Of a DNA stretch of 49,191 nucleotides, positions 24,382 to 32,887 are shown one piece after another. The DNA is from DATFYM01 sp035315065 (GTDB lineage: Bacteria > Acidobacteriota > Terriglobia > UBA7540). A program made the translations under genes and the position numbers. The notes beneath the pieces were generated by a model. The model saw only the letters and a program-made list of their open reading frames with translations, was not told where the DNA came from and did no database searches. The stretch covers positions 1 through 49,191 of the forward strand of contig DATFYM010000039.1 of NCBI GenBank assembly GCA_035315065.1, written 5' to 3'. The first letter of the stretch is position 1, and each line of letters begins with the position of its first letter.

Positions 24382-25449
24382 TTGAGCCCTCCGAACTTCA
24401 AATTGGCCTCGCGCCGCGGCCTCACTTGGCTCGAATCCACCAGGCTGGCTTCCTTGCCTTGGCTCGTTCATGCATGGACTACGCGGCTGGGCGGAATCAG
24501 CTACATTGGAGGTTCGTCGGCTAGCCTTAACCTGGGGTTTGTTCCCTCGGACCAACCCGACCGCGTCGAACGCAATCGGAACCGGTTCCTGCGGGCGCTG
24601 GGCGTCGAGAAGTATGCCCTTGCCACGCTGCATCAGTTCCACTCGGCGGATATGTTCGAGGCGAAGTTGACACAGGGCCGGCTCGAATACCTCCCGGCAG
24701 GCGCCGGGATTCGGCGGGCCTCTGGGCTTCGGGCGGACGGCCTCGGGACTCGTGAACCGAAACGCGAGGCACAGACTGCGCGTCGGTTAGGGCTTCCCAA
24801 GGCGCAGCAAACCCGGAATCCCGAAACCCGGAACCCTGAGGGTGGCGCCGGCGACGCCCTCCTTACGAACGAGCCGGGCGTTTTGCTTTCCATTCGTGCG
24901 GCCGATTGCATGCCCATCTTGATGGTGGACTCCAGGCTCCGAGCCATTGCCGCCGTGCATGCCGGCTGGCGGGGGGCCGCGAGGCGGATCGTTGAGAAGT
25001 CCGTAGGCGAGATGCGTCGTGTCTTCGGCTCGCGAGCAGGGGACATCCTTGTGGCGGTGGGACCTTGCATCCGGGCCTGCTGCTACGAGGTAGGTGAAGA
25101 AGTCATGGATGCGTTCGGCGGCGGCTCCGCGGCCAGTAACGGGTACTTCCGCGAAGCGCCTCCCGACCAGCGAGCCCAGATCCTTAGCCAGAGGCATCCC
25201 TTACCTTTCCTTACCGCCAAACCTCCCGGGCACGGCCCCCAAGGCGATGTGACAGTTCGCCTCGATCTGGTGGCCGTGGCTTGCGATCAACTGCGAGCTG
25301 CTGGCGTGCCAGCCTTCAACATCGAGGTCGCCGACTTTTGCACTGCCTGCCACACGGATCTTTTCTTTTCCCACCGCAAAGAGGGCCAGACCGGCCGGGC
25401 AATGGCCGTCATCGGGATCAGACCGCGTTTACACCCGGGGTCACCGTAA
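24382..25449 (+). CDS. YfiH/laccase-domain (DUF152) protein with a repeat-derived insert
   Basis: 355 residues; typical members are about 245-280. The YfiH (polyphenol-oxidase-like) family acts as multi-function purine nucleoside phosphorylase/adenosine deaminase in some bacteria. The metal site is visible: HQFHSAD (first His pair region), RAADCMPILMVD (Cys) and HAGWRGAARRIVEK (His), with CTACHTDLFFSHRKEGQTGR at the end. Between HQFHSAD and GDALLTNEPG there are about 45 extra residues rich in Arg/Pro/Asn (QQTRNPETRNPEGG and nearby). They are encoded by a CCCGGAA/GGGACTCG-type repeat inserted in frame at about 24695-24845. No ATG start is found; TTG at 24382 is used, without a clear ribosome site. 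Confidence 0.85.
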   Translation: MSPPNFKLASRRGLTWLESTRLASLPWLVHAWTTRLGGISYIGGSSASLNLGFVPSDQPDRVERNRNRFLRALGVEKYALATLHQFHSADMFEAKLTQGRLEYLPAGAGIRRASGLRADGLGTREPKREAQTARRLGLPKAQQTRNPETRNPEGGAGDALLTNEPGVLLSIRAADCMPILMVDSRLRAIAAVHAGWRGAARRIVEKSVGEMRRVFGSRAGDILVAVGPCIRACCYEVGEEVMDAFGGGSAASNGYFREAPPDQRAQILSQRHPLPFLTAKPPGHGPQGDVTVRLDLVAVACDQLRAAGVPAFNIEVADFCTACHTDLFFSHRKEGQTGRAMAVIGIRPRLHPGSP

Positions 25450-25891
25450 ATCTTGCAGCAACTTGCATAGACCTCATCTGAATCCCCGGGATGGGTTGGG
25501 CTATCTCCAAGCTCACTGGGAGATTTACAAAAAACGAGTTGACTTTGCATCCCACGTCCTGTAGCCTCGTTGTATGGGCTTCGTGAGATCACTGCCGCAA
25601 CGCCTTCACTTCGGCAGTACGGCTGATCAAAGCGACCAGTTTAGTCATACCGTGCGCTTGCGTATCTCCCCGACTCAGTTGACCAAACGTACCCGCCGCC
25701 CGGAGCGCGTATTCGACTGCCGGATTGACACCAAGTTGCTAAAGGATCGGAAAATCGAGAGGCGACGAGCCTTAAGCGATCGCCTGCATCTCAGAGGGTA
25801 TGGAGGGTGCCAAAATTGACACCCGACAGCCTGCGTGCTAGCGTTAGGATGGAGGTGGCTCTCCTGCGCGACAACGGGAGATACAACTGAT
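25450..25891 (+). other. Intergenic stretch; weak promoter candidate before tldD
   Basis: No convincing gene. An 81-codon open frame (25574-25819) has random composition and is rejected. TTGACA at 25816-25821 with a 17-base spacer to TAGCGT (25839-25844) is a possible sigma-70 promoter for tldD; the -10 match is weak. Confidence 0.3.
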
Positions 25892-27337
25892 ATGGATCGC
25901 TTTTTCTTCGACCGTTACGGCCTGACCGAGGCTGACCTTGAGCGCTACCTCGGCGCGGCGCTTTCCGAGGGCGGGGAGTATGCCGATCTCTATTTCGAGC
26001 ACACCACCACATCGTCGATCCTCCTCGACGAGTCGCTCATCAAGACCGCCACCGAAGGGATTTCGATGGGTTGCGGCATCCGCGTGCTGGCAGGATCGCA
26101 AACGGGTTACGCATTCACAGACGATCTCGCCCCAGAGAGGATTCTGAGCGTAGCTCGGATCGCCGCCCACATTGCGAGCGGCCCGGCCCGCGTTTCCACC
26201 GTGGGGCTGAGCACCACCGCGTCGTCGCACGACTTCTACCCGGTAGCGGTGCCATCAACCGATCGGGAACTGGCGGACAAGTTGATCCTGGTAGGGCGTT
26301 CGGACCACTCGGCGCGCGTCTACGACCCGCGCATCAAGCAAGTGCGCGTAACCTACGGCGACCAGGTTCGCCACGTGCTCATCGCCGGATCGGACGGGCG
26401 CGTGGTCACCGACTTCCAGCCCCTGGTGCGCCTCAATGTTTTCACCATTGCCCAGGAAAATGGCAAGGTCCAGTCGGGGTCGAGCGGTGGTGGCGGCCGC
26501 GTCGGCCTGGAGTTCTTCCGGGGAGAAAAGAGTCCGGAGCATTTTGCCGACGAGGCCGCGCGGCAGGCTATTGTCCAGCTTGAAGCGCGCGAGGCGCCCG
26601 CCGGGGAAATGGAAGTGGTTCTCGGCCCGGGTTGGCCCGGCATCTTGTTGCACGAGGCCATCGGCCACGGCTTGGAGGCAGACTTCAACCGCAAGGGCAT
26701 CTCGGCCTTCAGCGGGAGGATCGGACAGCGGGTGGCCTCGGACCTCTGCACGGTGGTCGACGACGGTACCATTCCTGCCCGGCGTGGCTCTCTGAATGTG
26801 GACGACGAGGGTGAACCCACCCGGAAGACCGTTTTGATCGAGAACGGCATTTTGCGCGGCTACCTCCAGGACAAGCTCAGCGCCGGCCTGACGCACGCCA
26901 CCCGCACCGGCAACGGCCGCCGCGAGAGCTACGAGCACATTCCTATGCCGCGGATGACCAACACTTACATGCTCGCGGGCCAGCAGGATCCGCGAGAGAT
27001 CATTCGCTCCGTGAACCACGGGCTCTACGCGGCACACTTCGGCGGCGGCCAGGTGGACATCACGAACGGCAAGTTTGTTTTTTCCGCCTCCGAGGCCTAT
27101 CTCATCGAGGGCGGCAAGCTGACCGCTCCGGTGAAAGGCGCGACGTTGATCGGCGACGGACCCACCGTATTGACCCGTGTCACCGCCGTCGGCAATGACC
27201 TCCAACTCGACCCCGGCATCGGCACTTGCGGCAAGGATGGCCAAAGTGTTCCAGTGGGCGTCGGCATTCCCACGATCAAGGTTAGTCGGCTGACCGTGGG
27301 AGGGACGGGGCTGCGGGGCGGGGAAACGTTTATTTGA
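25892..27337 (+). CDS. tldD: TldD family metalloprotease subunit
   Basis: 481 residues, the usual TldD length. TldD and TldE form a cytosolic heterodimer that degrades unfolded peptides and matures some RiPPs such as microcin B17, and TldD holds the zinc site. The active-site helix HEAIGHGLEADFNRKG gives HExxxH, and the third ligand region follows at GGGQVDITNGKFVFSASEA. Other landmarks are SLIKTATEGISMGCGIRVL, LNVDDEGEPTRKTVLIENG and the C-terminal GIGTCGKDGQSVPVGVGIP. The ATG at 25892 is chosen because family similarity begins there; GGGAG lies 13 bases ahead. TldE is at 28922, separated by three accessory genes. Confidence 0.95.
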   Translation: MDRFFFDRYGLTEADLERYLGAALSEGGEYADLYFEHTTTSSILLDESLIKTATEGISMGCGIRVLAGSQTGYAFTDDLAPERILSVARIAAHIASGPARVSTVGLSTTASSHDFYPVAVPSTDRELADKLILVGRSDHSARVYDPRIKQVRVTYGDQVRHVLIAGSDGRVVTDFQPLVRLNVFTIAQENGKVQSGSSGGGGRVGLEFFRGEKSPEHFADEAARQAIVQLEAREAPAGEMEVVLGPGWPGILLHEAIGHGLEADFNRKGISAFSGRIGQRVASDLCTVVDDGTIPARRGSLNVDDEGEPTRKTVLIENGILRGYLQDKLSAGLTHATRTGNGRRESYEHIPMPRMTNTYMLAGQQDPREIIRSVNHGLYAAHFGGGQVDITNGKFVFSASEAYLIEGGKLTAPVKGATLIGDGPTVLTRVTAVGNDLQLDPGIGTCGKDGQSVPVGVGIPTIKVSRLTVGGTGLRGGETFI

Positions 27338-27340
27338 AGA

Positions 27341-27480
27341 GTTCTCAGTTGTCAGTTTTCAGTTTTCAGTTATTAGTAGCTGTCAGCTTTCAGCGATCAG
27401 CAATCAGCCAGAAAGCGCGACGTTCTTGCTGATAGCTGAGCGCTGACGGCTGACGGCTAAGACTGAAAACTGAGAACTGG
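27341..27480. repeat. Imperfect hairpin after tldD
   Basis: GTTCTCAGTTGTCAGTTTTC is inverted at the right as GACTGAAAACTGAGAACTGG, with inner arms of CAGC/CTGATAGCTGAG type. Its last bases (CTGGAGG) supply the ribosome site for the next gene. Confidence 0.8.
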
Positions 27481-27488
27481 AGGCTTTA

Positions 27489-28289
27489 ATGAATCCAGCG
27501 CGTATTCCGAGAATGTTTAGGGAGGATCGCAAGTTACTGCACCTTGGATGCGGAGTTCAGGACCTTGGTCGCACTATTGTAAGCGACCCGCACGTGTGCG
27601 GGGGCTTGCCGGTTTTCAAGGGAACTCGCATCACCGTGTGGGATGTGATGGCGCAAGTCGTCGCGCTGGATTGCCCTCCAGACGCTATCGTCCAAGCCAC
27701 GGGCGGTGCGGTCACGCGCGAGGCGATCGAAGAGGCGAAGCAACTGATGCGGAACTCCCCGGAAACCGCCGACGAGGACCTGCTGATCTGTGCTTCGTCC
27801 GAGTTCTATGAGGGTCCGGAGCACTTTACCAGTCGCCGGGCGTCGGCTCATGTGCCGGCTCCGATCGATCGGTCGTGGCTCAAGAGGTTGCTCGAGCTGG
27901 AACCGCCTAAACGAGGTTTGGGGCGGCTGCTGGCTATTGACCCGGACGTCGACCCCTATATGCCCATGATTCGCGGCACGCGAATTCCACTGGAAGAGGT
28001 GGTGGATTGGATCACTGATCCGTCGGACCAGAAGGCGATTCCTCGTCATTGGGTGGGTCCGATCACGGCTGAGACGTTCGCCGAAATCCTCAAAATGCAG
28101 CGCGCGCTGATGCGGGCGCACATCGCCTTAGAGCGGCCCTCCTTCGATAAGTTCCTGGAAGAGACGGACCGACATCTCAATGAGATTGAAGAGCACCTTC
28201 GCCAAACGCGCATACCACCGGCTGGCTCGGCCGACGCGCAGATAGCGGAGGCGAGGCGCGCCTGGCGCTCTCCACGGAAAAGACATTGA
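27489..28289 (+). CDS. Protein with two DUF433-type (antitoxin-like) segments
   Basis: 266 residues. The first DUF433 unit is clear: IVSDPHVCGGLPVFKGTRIT, then VWDVMAQVVAL and a helix with PPDAIVQATG. A second, shorter unit is about residues 150-185: LLAIDPDVDPYMPMIRGTRI, then PLEEVVDWI. DUF433 proteins are small winged-helix-like antitoxins or regulators of about 75-110 residues; a double version is unusual. The tail is charged and helical (FLEETDRHLNEIEEHL). GGAGG six bases before the ATG is supplied by the hairpin end. No VapC-like PIN partner is next to it. A RelBE-type pair follows 54 bases later. Likely DNA-binding, function unproven. Confidence 0.7.
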   Translation: MNPARIPRMFREDRKLLHLGCGVQDLGRTIVSDPHVCGGLPVFKGTRITVWDVMAQVVALDCPPDAIVQATGGAVTREAIEEAKQLMRNSPETADEDLLICASSEFYEGPEHFTSRRASAHVPAPIDRSWLKRLLELEPPKRGLGRLLAIDPDVDPYMPMIRGTRIPLEEVVDWITDPSDQKAIPRHWVGPITAETFAEILKMQRALMRAHIALERPSFDKFLEETDRHLNEIEEHLRQTRIPPAGSADAQIAEARRAWRSPRKRH

Positions 28290-28343
28290 TGGATTGCCAG
28301 TTCGACCTTGACTCTTTAGAGGTGCGAGGGGAAAGATGGGAGA

Positions 28344-28577
28344 ATGAAAACTGCCCACAAGAGAGCCACAGTTTACGTTGATCGACATTTGCATCGCGCG
28401 CTGCAACGGAGGGCGGCCGAGAGCGAGTGCTCGATCACCACGCTTGTGAACGACGCGGTGCGGATGGCACTGTTGGAGGACACGGAAGACTTGGCGGCGA
28501 TCGCAGCCAGACGCAACGAGCCTGACCTAGACTTCGAGGACGTGGTGAGGGACATGAAACGGCGTGGTCGACTATAA
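28344..28577 (+). CDS. Ribbon-helix-helix antitoxin of a RelBE-type pair
   Basis: 77 residues. The N-terminal strand and helices (RATVYVDRHLHRALQRRAAE, then SITTLVNDAVRMAL) match the CopG/RHH DNA-binding fold. The C-terminal part (DFEDVVRDMKRRGRL) is the acidic/basic toxin-wrapping tail. It overlaps the toxin gene by 14 bases. Antitoxins of this type repress their own operon and block the toxin. Confidence 0.85.
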   Translation: MKTAHKRATVYVDRHLHRALQRRAAESECSITTLVNDAVRMALLEDTEDLAAIAARRNEPDLDFEDVVRDMKRRGRL

Positions 28578-28821
28578 GGTCCGAATCAAGCCCTCGGCGG
28601 CAAAGGAACTCGACGGAATTCCGAAAAGAGACCGGCAACGGCTTGTTGTCCGCATCGCAAGGCTCGCCAGCAATCCTCGGCCTGAGGGTTGCCAAAAGCT
28701 GTCAGGGGAGGACGAATACCGAATTCGGCAAGGCAACTACCGTCTCATCTATTCCATCGCGGAAGCCGAAAGGACCGTGCGGGTTTTGAAGATCGGCCAC
28801 CGCAAGGAAGTCTATCGTTAG
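28564..28821 (+). CDS. RelE/ParE-family toxin
   Basis: 85 residues starting at GTG (VDYKVRIKPSAAKELDGIPK). The fold is the RelE type: an initial strand and helix, then a second helix ending in LASNPRP, then LSGEDEYRIRQGNYRLIYSI (YRIRxGxYRLIY, the core of the family) and VLKIGHRKEVY with the terminal catalytic residues. RelE toxins cut mRNA on the ribosome; ParE-type relatives poison gyrase, and the KIGHRKEVY ending favours RelE. The antitoxin is immediately upstream with a 14-base overlap. Confidence 0.9.
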   Translation: MVDYKVRIKPSAAKELDGIPKRDRQRLVVRIARLASNPRPEGCQKLSGEDEYRIRQGNYRLIYSIAEAERTVRVLKIGHRKEVYR

Positions 28822-28921
28822 GAATCGGTCGGCGTCCCTCAACTGCGATAAAGCGGTGAAGACGCTCTCGCGAGTTTTCGACACGCTGGCCGGCCCCGCT
28901 AGCCGCAAATAGGATTCGGAT

Positions 28922-30274
28922 ATGCCCGAAGTCCAACTCGAACAAGTCGCGCAGGGTCTGGTCCAACGCGCCACTAGCTCAGGCGCCACCGCGGCGGACG
29001 CTGTGGTGCGCGAGGCCGACGAGTTTTCTACCGTCGTCCGCCTGGGCAAGATTGAAAGCCTGAAGGAAGCGGCTTCCAAGGCGCTCGGCTTGCGCGTGTT
29101 TCTGGGCGCGCGTAGCGCCACCTCATACTCGAGTGATTTCTCCGCCTCTTCGCTCGCGCAACTCGTGGATCGGACTCTTGAAATGGCCAAGGTGACCTCG
29201 GAAGATCCAGCGAGCGGCCTGGCCGACGCGGAACTCCTGGGGTGCCACCCCGGCGATCTCCAACTCTACGCCGACGATGTGAGTATTATGAGCACGGAGG
29301 AGCGCATTGGGTTTGCGCGCCGCGCCGAGGCAGCGGCTTTGGCTGCCGATCCGCGCATCCGCAACTCCGAAGGCGCCTGGTTCGAGGCGAGCTTGGGCAA
29401 GAAGGCCTACGCCAACTCGCGGGGGTTCGTCGGCAGTTATCGCGCGTCCTATTGCGCCGTATCGGTGGCGCCCATCGCCCAGAACGGTGACGGCATGCAG
29501 CGTGACTACTGGTATTCTGTGGCACGCTCCGCCGCGGCCCTGGAGGCGCCGGAGGTTGTTGGTCGCAAAGCCGCGGAGCGGGCTCTGCGGAAGCTGGGCG
29601 CGCGCAAGGTTGCCACGTGCCGCGTACCGGTGGTGTTCGACCCGGAGACGTCCGGGGCGTTTCTTGGCCATGTTTTCGAGGCAGTGCGCGGCGACGCCGT
29701 TTACCGCTGCGCTTCGTTCCTGGCGGGAAGACTGGGCCAGAGCGTGGCGTCCGAGAACGTGACGGTGCTGGACGACGGGCTGCGACCGGGCGGCTTTGGC
29801 TCGCGGCCCTTCGATGACGAGGGCATCCCTCCGACGGTGACGCCAATTATTGAAAAGGGCATTCTTCGTAATTATCTGTTGAACAGCTATGCGGCGCGCA
29901 AGCTCAATTTGCGCACCACTGGCAATGCCTCCCGCGGTGTGGCGGGACCGCCGGGAATCGGGCCCAAGAACTTTTATCTTGCGCCGGGCTCCGAGGCCCC
30001 CCAGTCGATCATCCGATCGGTCAAGGAGGGGTTTTATGTCACTGACCTGATCGGTTTCGGTGTCAATATTGTCAGCGGGGATTATTCCCGCGGCGCCGGC
30101 GGCTTGTGGATCGAAAACGGCGAGTTGGTCTTCCCGGTGGAAGAGGTGACGATTGCAGGGAACCTCTCCGACATGCTCAACCACGTCGGCGCCATAGGCT
30201 CTGACCTGGAGTTTCGCCACGCCCTTGCGTCGCCGACGCTTCTGGTGGAGGGCCTGACGGTGGCAGGAACGTAG
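28922..30274 (+). CDS. tldE: TldE/PmbA family protein
   Basis: 450 residues, the partner of TldD. It has the same two-domain fold but lacks the zinc motif (the HExxxH position is replaced around FLGHVFEAVRGDAVY, leaving only remnants). Family landmarks are SLKEAASKALGLRVFLG, ANSRGFVGSYRASYCAVSV, the RPGGFGSRPFDDEGIPP segment, SRGVAGPPGIGPKNFYLAPG and IVSGDYSRGAGGLWIENG. The ATG at 28922 follows a 100-base gap after the toxin gene. Normally tldD and tldE are adjacent in these bacteria; here the DUF433 and RelBE genes intervene. Confidence 0.93.
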   Translation: MPEVQLEQVAQGLVQRATSSGATAADAVVREADEFSTVVRLGKIESLKEAASKALGLRVFLGARSATSYSSDFSASSLAQLVDRTLEMAKVTSEDPASGLADAELLGCHPGDLQLYADDVSIMSTEERIGFARRAEAAALAADPRIRNSEGAWFEASLGKKAYANSRGFVGSYRASYCAVSVAPIAQNGDGMQRDYWYSVARSAAALEAPEVVGRKAAERALRKLGARKVATCRVPVVFDPETSGAFLGHVFEAVRGDAVYRCASFLAGRLGQSVASENVTVLDDGLRPGGFGSRPFDDEGIPPTVTPIIEKGILRNYLLNSYAARKLNLRTTGNASRGVAGPPGIGPKNFYLAPGSEAPQSIIRSVKEGFYVTDLIGFGVNIVSGDYSRGAGGLWIENGELVFPVEEVTIAGNLSDMLNHVGAIGSDLEFRHALASPTLLVEGLTVAGT

Positions 30275-30285
30275 CCTTCAGAATA

Positions 30286-30406
30286 GTCGAAAGTCAAAAG
30301 TCGAAAGTCAAAAGTCAAAACAAGACAGGGGGCGGGCACAGATGGTCGCTGATGAACTCCGAGCCGCCTCTTTACTTTCGACCTTCAACTTTCGACTTTC
30401 AACTTC
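30286..30406. repeat. Inverted repeat of GTCAAAAGTCGAAAGT units
   Basis: AGTCGAAAGTCAAAAGTCGA is repeated in tandem on the left and inverted on the right as TTTCGACTTTCAACTTC. It lies between tldE and the next gene. Confidence 0.75.
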
Positions 30407-30409
30407 TTT

Positions 30410-30871
30410 ATGTCCACAGACGATCGCTCCACTCCCATTCTGATTGTCATTGCCGTGGCGCTGCTTGCTGCCATCATCGGCGCGCTGGTGCTGCTGCGCC
30501 GCGATGTTTCGCGTTCCGCCGCTATAACGCCGCCGCCAATGAGCGCGGACGAGAAAGCCTACCTCGCCCAGATCAGTACGGCCGACCCGCATATGAGCGC
30601 CGCCGAGAATTTTCTTGGCGGAACGGTGACCTACCTGAAGGCGCGCCTAACCAACAACGGGACCAGGCCGGTTCGCCGGCTTACGCTGAAACTCGAGTTT
30701 CACGACACGCTCGAGCAGGTGGTCTTGCGCGAGATAGCCCATCCCATCACGCCGCGGACCTCGCCGCTCAAGCCGGGTGAGACCCGCGCCTTCCAGGTGG
30801 CATTCGAACACATGCCGATGGAATGGAATCAAGGACCGCCCGCGATCACGCCGGAGTATGTGGGCTTTTAG
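30410..30871 (+). CDS. Membrane-anchored hypothetical protein
   Basis: 153 residues. One N-terminal helix (ILIVIAVALLAAIIGALVLL) is followed by an arginine pair, then an extracytoplasmic domain with strands TVTYLKARLTNNGTRPVRRL and TLKLEFHD and PLKPGETRAFQVAFE. This resembles the FxLYD/DUF3426-like immunoglobulin-type domains that describe additional transport or binding proteins, but no family can be named with certainty. No strong ribosome site; the start codon follows directly after the hairpin at 30286-30406. Confidence 0.7.
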   Translation: MSTDDRSTPILIVIAVALLAAIIGALVLLRRDVSRSAAITPPPMSADEKAYLAQISTADPHMSAAENFLGGTVTYLKARLTNNGTRPVRRLTLKLEFHDTLEQVVLREIAHPITPRTSPLKPGETRAFQVAFEHMPMEWNQGPPAITPEYVGF

Positions 30872-30873
30872 TC

Positions 30874-31075
30874 GAATTGCCGATTGCTGATTGACGATTG
30901 ACGATTGACGATTCCAAGACAAGATAACAACCCACAGATTCCGCAGATGCAGGATAAGAGGAGCACAATTCGCCTCTCTTCCATTCTTATCATGAGTTCT
31001 GCGAAATCTGCGTAATCTGCGGATTCATTTCTTCTCTTCAAATCGTCAATCGTCAATCTGCAATCGGCAATTCTA
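30874..31075. repeat. Nested hairpin between convergent genes
   Basis: The outer arms are GAATTGCCGATTGCTGATTG and, inverted, CAATCTGCAATCGGCAATTC. The inner arms are CCACAGATTCCGCAGAT and ATCTGCGGATTC. The inner unit is the same AATCTGYG family as at 18331-18420 and 15101-15141, nested within a GATTGAC family element. Confidence 0.8.
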
Positions 31076-31819
31076 ACGTCCGATTTCCAGCCGCTTGATG
31101 AGGGGTTCCGGTAGGCCGGCGTTGCGCATCTTCGTCTGCGTTGCCGGCAGGTCGTAAGGCGTGCGGTAATACTCGACGCGGCCCTGATCCGAGTCGAAGA
31201 TGGCAAAAGCCGAGCGCCAGTCTCCGTCGCGTGGCTGGCCCACGGACCCGGGATTGATCAGGTAGCGGCTACCGTCTTCGAGCGACAGGGTCAGCGTGCG
31301 GCCGTCGTCCTCGGAAGAGCTGTGGATCACTTCGAGGTGCCCCTTCGAGTTGAGCCGGAATCCACCCTGGTAGTGCGTATGGCCGAAGAGGACGGTCTGA
31401 GTGTGCTGATTGCGCAGGGCCTCCAGCGCGCCGCGGGCATCAAAGAGGTACTCATCCTCGTCTCGGGGCGAGCCGTGGACGAGTTCGAAATCTTCCAGGT
31501 CCACCGGACCTATCGGCAGATTACGCAGGAACTCCGCGTGCTCCGGCGTCAGCTCGTGGCGCGTCCACAGAGTCGCCAGGCGCGCCAGGGGATTGAAGTC
31601 CTCGGCGCGGGTAATGCCGCAGCACGCTTTGTCGTGATTGCCGCGGAGGATGACCCTGGCGATGTCGCGGATGCGGTCGACGACGGAATTGGGATCGGGT
31701 CCGTAACCGACGAGGTCGCCCAGGCAGAGCGTTTCATCGTAGCGGCCTTGGGCCGTCTGTAGGCATTTTTCCAGGGCCTCGGCGTTCGAGTGAATGTCGC
31801 TCAAAATGAGGTATCGCAA
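31073..31819 (-). CDS. Calcineurin-like metallophosphoesterase (YfcE/MJ0936-like)
   Basis: 248 residues. The two-metal phosphoesterase motifs are all present: RYLILSDIHSN (DxH), LGDLVGYGPDP (GDxxGYGP), RGNHDKACC (GNHD), ELVHGSPRDE and FGHTHYQGG (GHTH). They end in YLINPGSVGQPRDGD, the mark of the phosphodiesterase subgroup that senses or cleaves small phosphoesters. TTG at 31819 is chosen because GGAG lies six bases ahead and the first strand begins there. A longer frame from ATG 31873 adds a tail that does not fit the fold. Confidence 0.9.
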   Translation of the reverse strand: MRYLILSDIHSNAEALEKCLQTAQGRYDETLCLGDLVGYGPDPNSVVDRIRDIARVILRGNHDKACCGITRAEDFNPLARLATLWTRHELTPEHAEFLRNLPIGPVDLEDFELVHGSPRDEDEYLFDARGALEALRNQHTQTVLFGHTHYQGGFRLNSKGHLEVIHSSSEDDGRTLTLSLEDGSRYLINPGSVGQPRDGDWRSAFAIFDSDQGRVEYYRTPYDLPATQTKMRNAGLPEPLIKRLEIGR

Positions 31820-32150
31820 GCTTGGCTCCCGTGAACGTAGGATTATAGTCCAGTCGGGGCTAAAAAGGGGCACATCTTCCGGCGGTGCCGGTTCTCGATT
31901 GTCCCTTCCCGACCGTAAGCGGAGAAGTCTGATTCGGCGTCGGCCCCCAAAGGGCTGGCTAACTAGAACCAGGATTGCTCAGGCAGGGCGGGCTCCAGCA
32001 GCAGGATCGCGCTGATGCCGGGGGCCATCTCTTTGCAAGTGGCGAAACTTATTTTTGTTTTTGGTCACAGCACGAAAGCAGCAACTTCTCTTCGCGGTAG
32101 GAGAGCCTCTTAGTCTGGCGCCGCGATCCTCCCGCCGGGCGCTACGCCTC

Positions 32151-32411
32151 CTATCTGGGAGGGTACAATCTCAGCCAGTCGCGGATGGCTGCCGGTAACC
32201 CTTCGATATCTTGAAAGAAGCACTTCTCCCGCCTTTCGCTCGGCCCTTGCACGATGACTTCGCAGTACGTGGGAACGCCGAAGCTCGCATAGATCCAAAC
32301 GTTCCAGTTCTCCGCGTCGCTTCGGCGACCAACCCAGTCCCGAATGACGCCTTCTGCTATCTCTCTGATTTGCCGTCGCGGGATCTCATCTAGATTGATA
32401 ATGACTGCCAA
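32151..32411 (-). CDS. Short hypothetical protein
   Basis: 86 residues from TTG 32411, picked because GGAGGT lies just ahead; the frame is open to 32456. The sequence is soluble: IINLDEIPRRQIREIAEGVI, then WNVWIYASFGVPTYCEVIVQ and FFQDIEGLPAAIRDWLRLYP, an alpha/beta pattern of about 80 residues. I do not recognise the family. It is isolated, with 330 bases upstream of the phosphoesterase gene that show nothing certain (31820-32150). Confidence 0.5.
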   Translation of the reverse strand: MAVIINLDEIPRRQIREIAEGVIRDWVGRRSDAENWNVWIYASFGVPTYCEVIVQGPSERREKCFFQDIEGLPAAIRDWLRLYPPR

Positions 32412-32699
32412 AGTACCTCCACACCCAATGCGCGGCGATTCCCGCGGCGCACCCACCCACCAAGTGGTCCCGCACTGTGTCTTCCCCGAAGGGCTGGAAA
32501 GTAACTAGAGCTATTCCTGATAGTTACAGACTATTACGAATGCTGAGTTAAGATCTCCGCATATTCCTTGCGCGCCTGAGGGCTGCTAGAGATTTGGGGG
32601 TTGCCAACGGTCTCTCACCTGGACTGGGCTTCAAGTTTTGTACGCGGGACAGAACCCCCAGTATCTAACGAAAAAGTAATAGTTGACTTAGTTCTAAAA

Positions 32700-32718
32700 G
32701 TGTTGAAAAATTCAACAC
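32700..32718. promoter_or_regulatory. 19-bp palindrome, partner of 44223-44241
   Basis: GTGTTGAAAAATTCAACAC is a perfect inverted repeat with a three-base centre. The same core TGTTGAA-N3-TTCAACA occurs at 44223-44241, and each lies 145-170 bases beyond the stop of a 65-codon gene. It may be a terminator, an operator or the end of a mobile unit. Confidence 0.65.
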
Positions 32719-32887
32719 CTGTCCTTTACGGCTTCCAGTTGGTAAGCCGGATGCTTTGTGGGTGGTGGCGTATGGGAAGCTGGGGTGGCGGGGAGCCGAG
32801 CAACCAAAGGAAGTCATGCGCAGCTTGCCAGAGCCATGCGCAAGGCCTCTCCTCTCGGTCGGCGATGATCCGCCTCCCCGGCTCCCC

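Noticed and set aside
25574..25819. An 81-codon frame before tldD
   Set aside because: No recognisable pattern, Arg/Leu-rich random composition, and no ribosome site.
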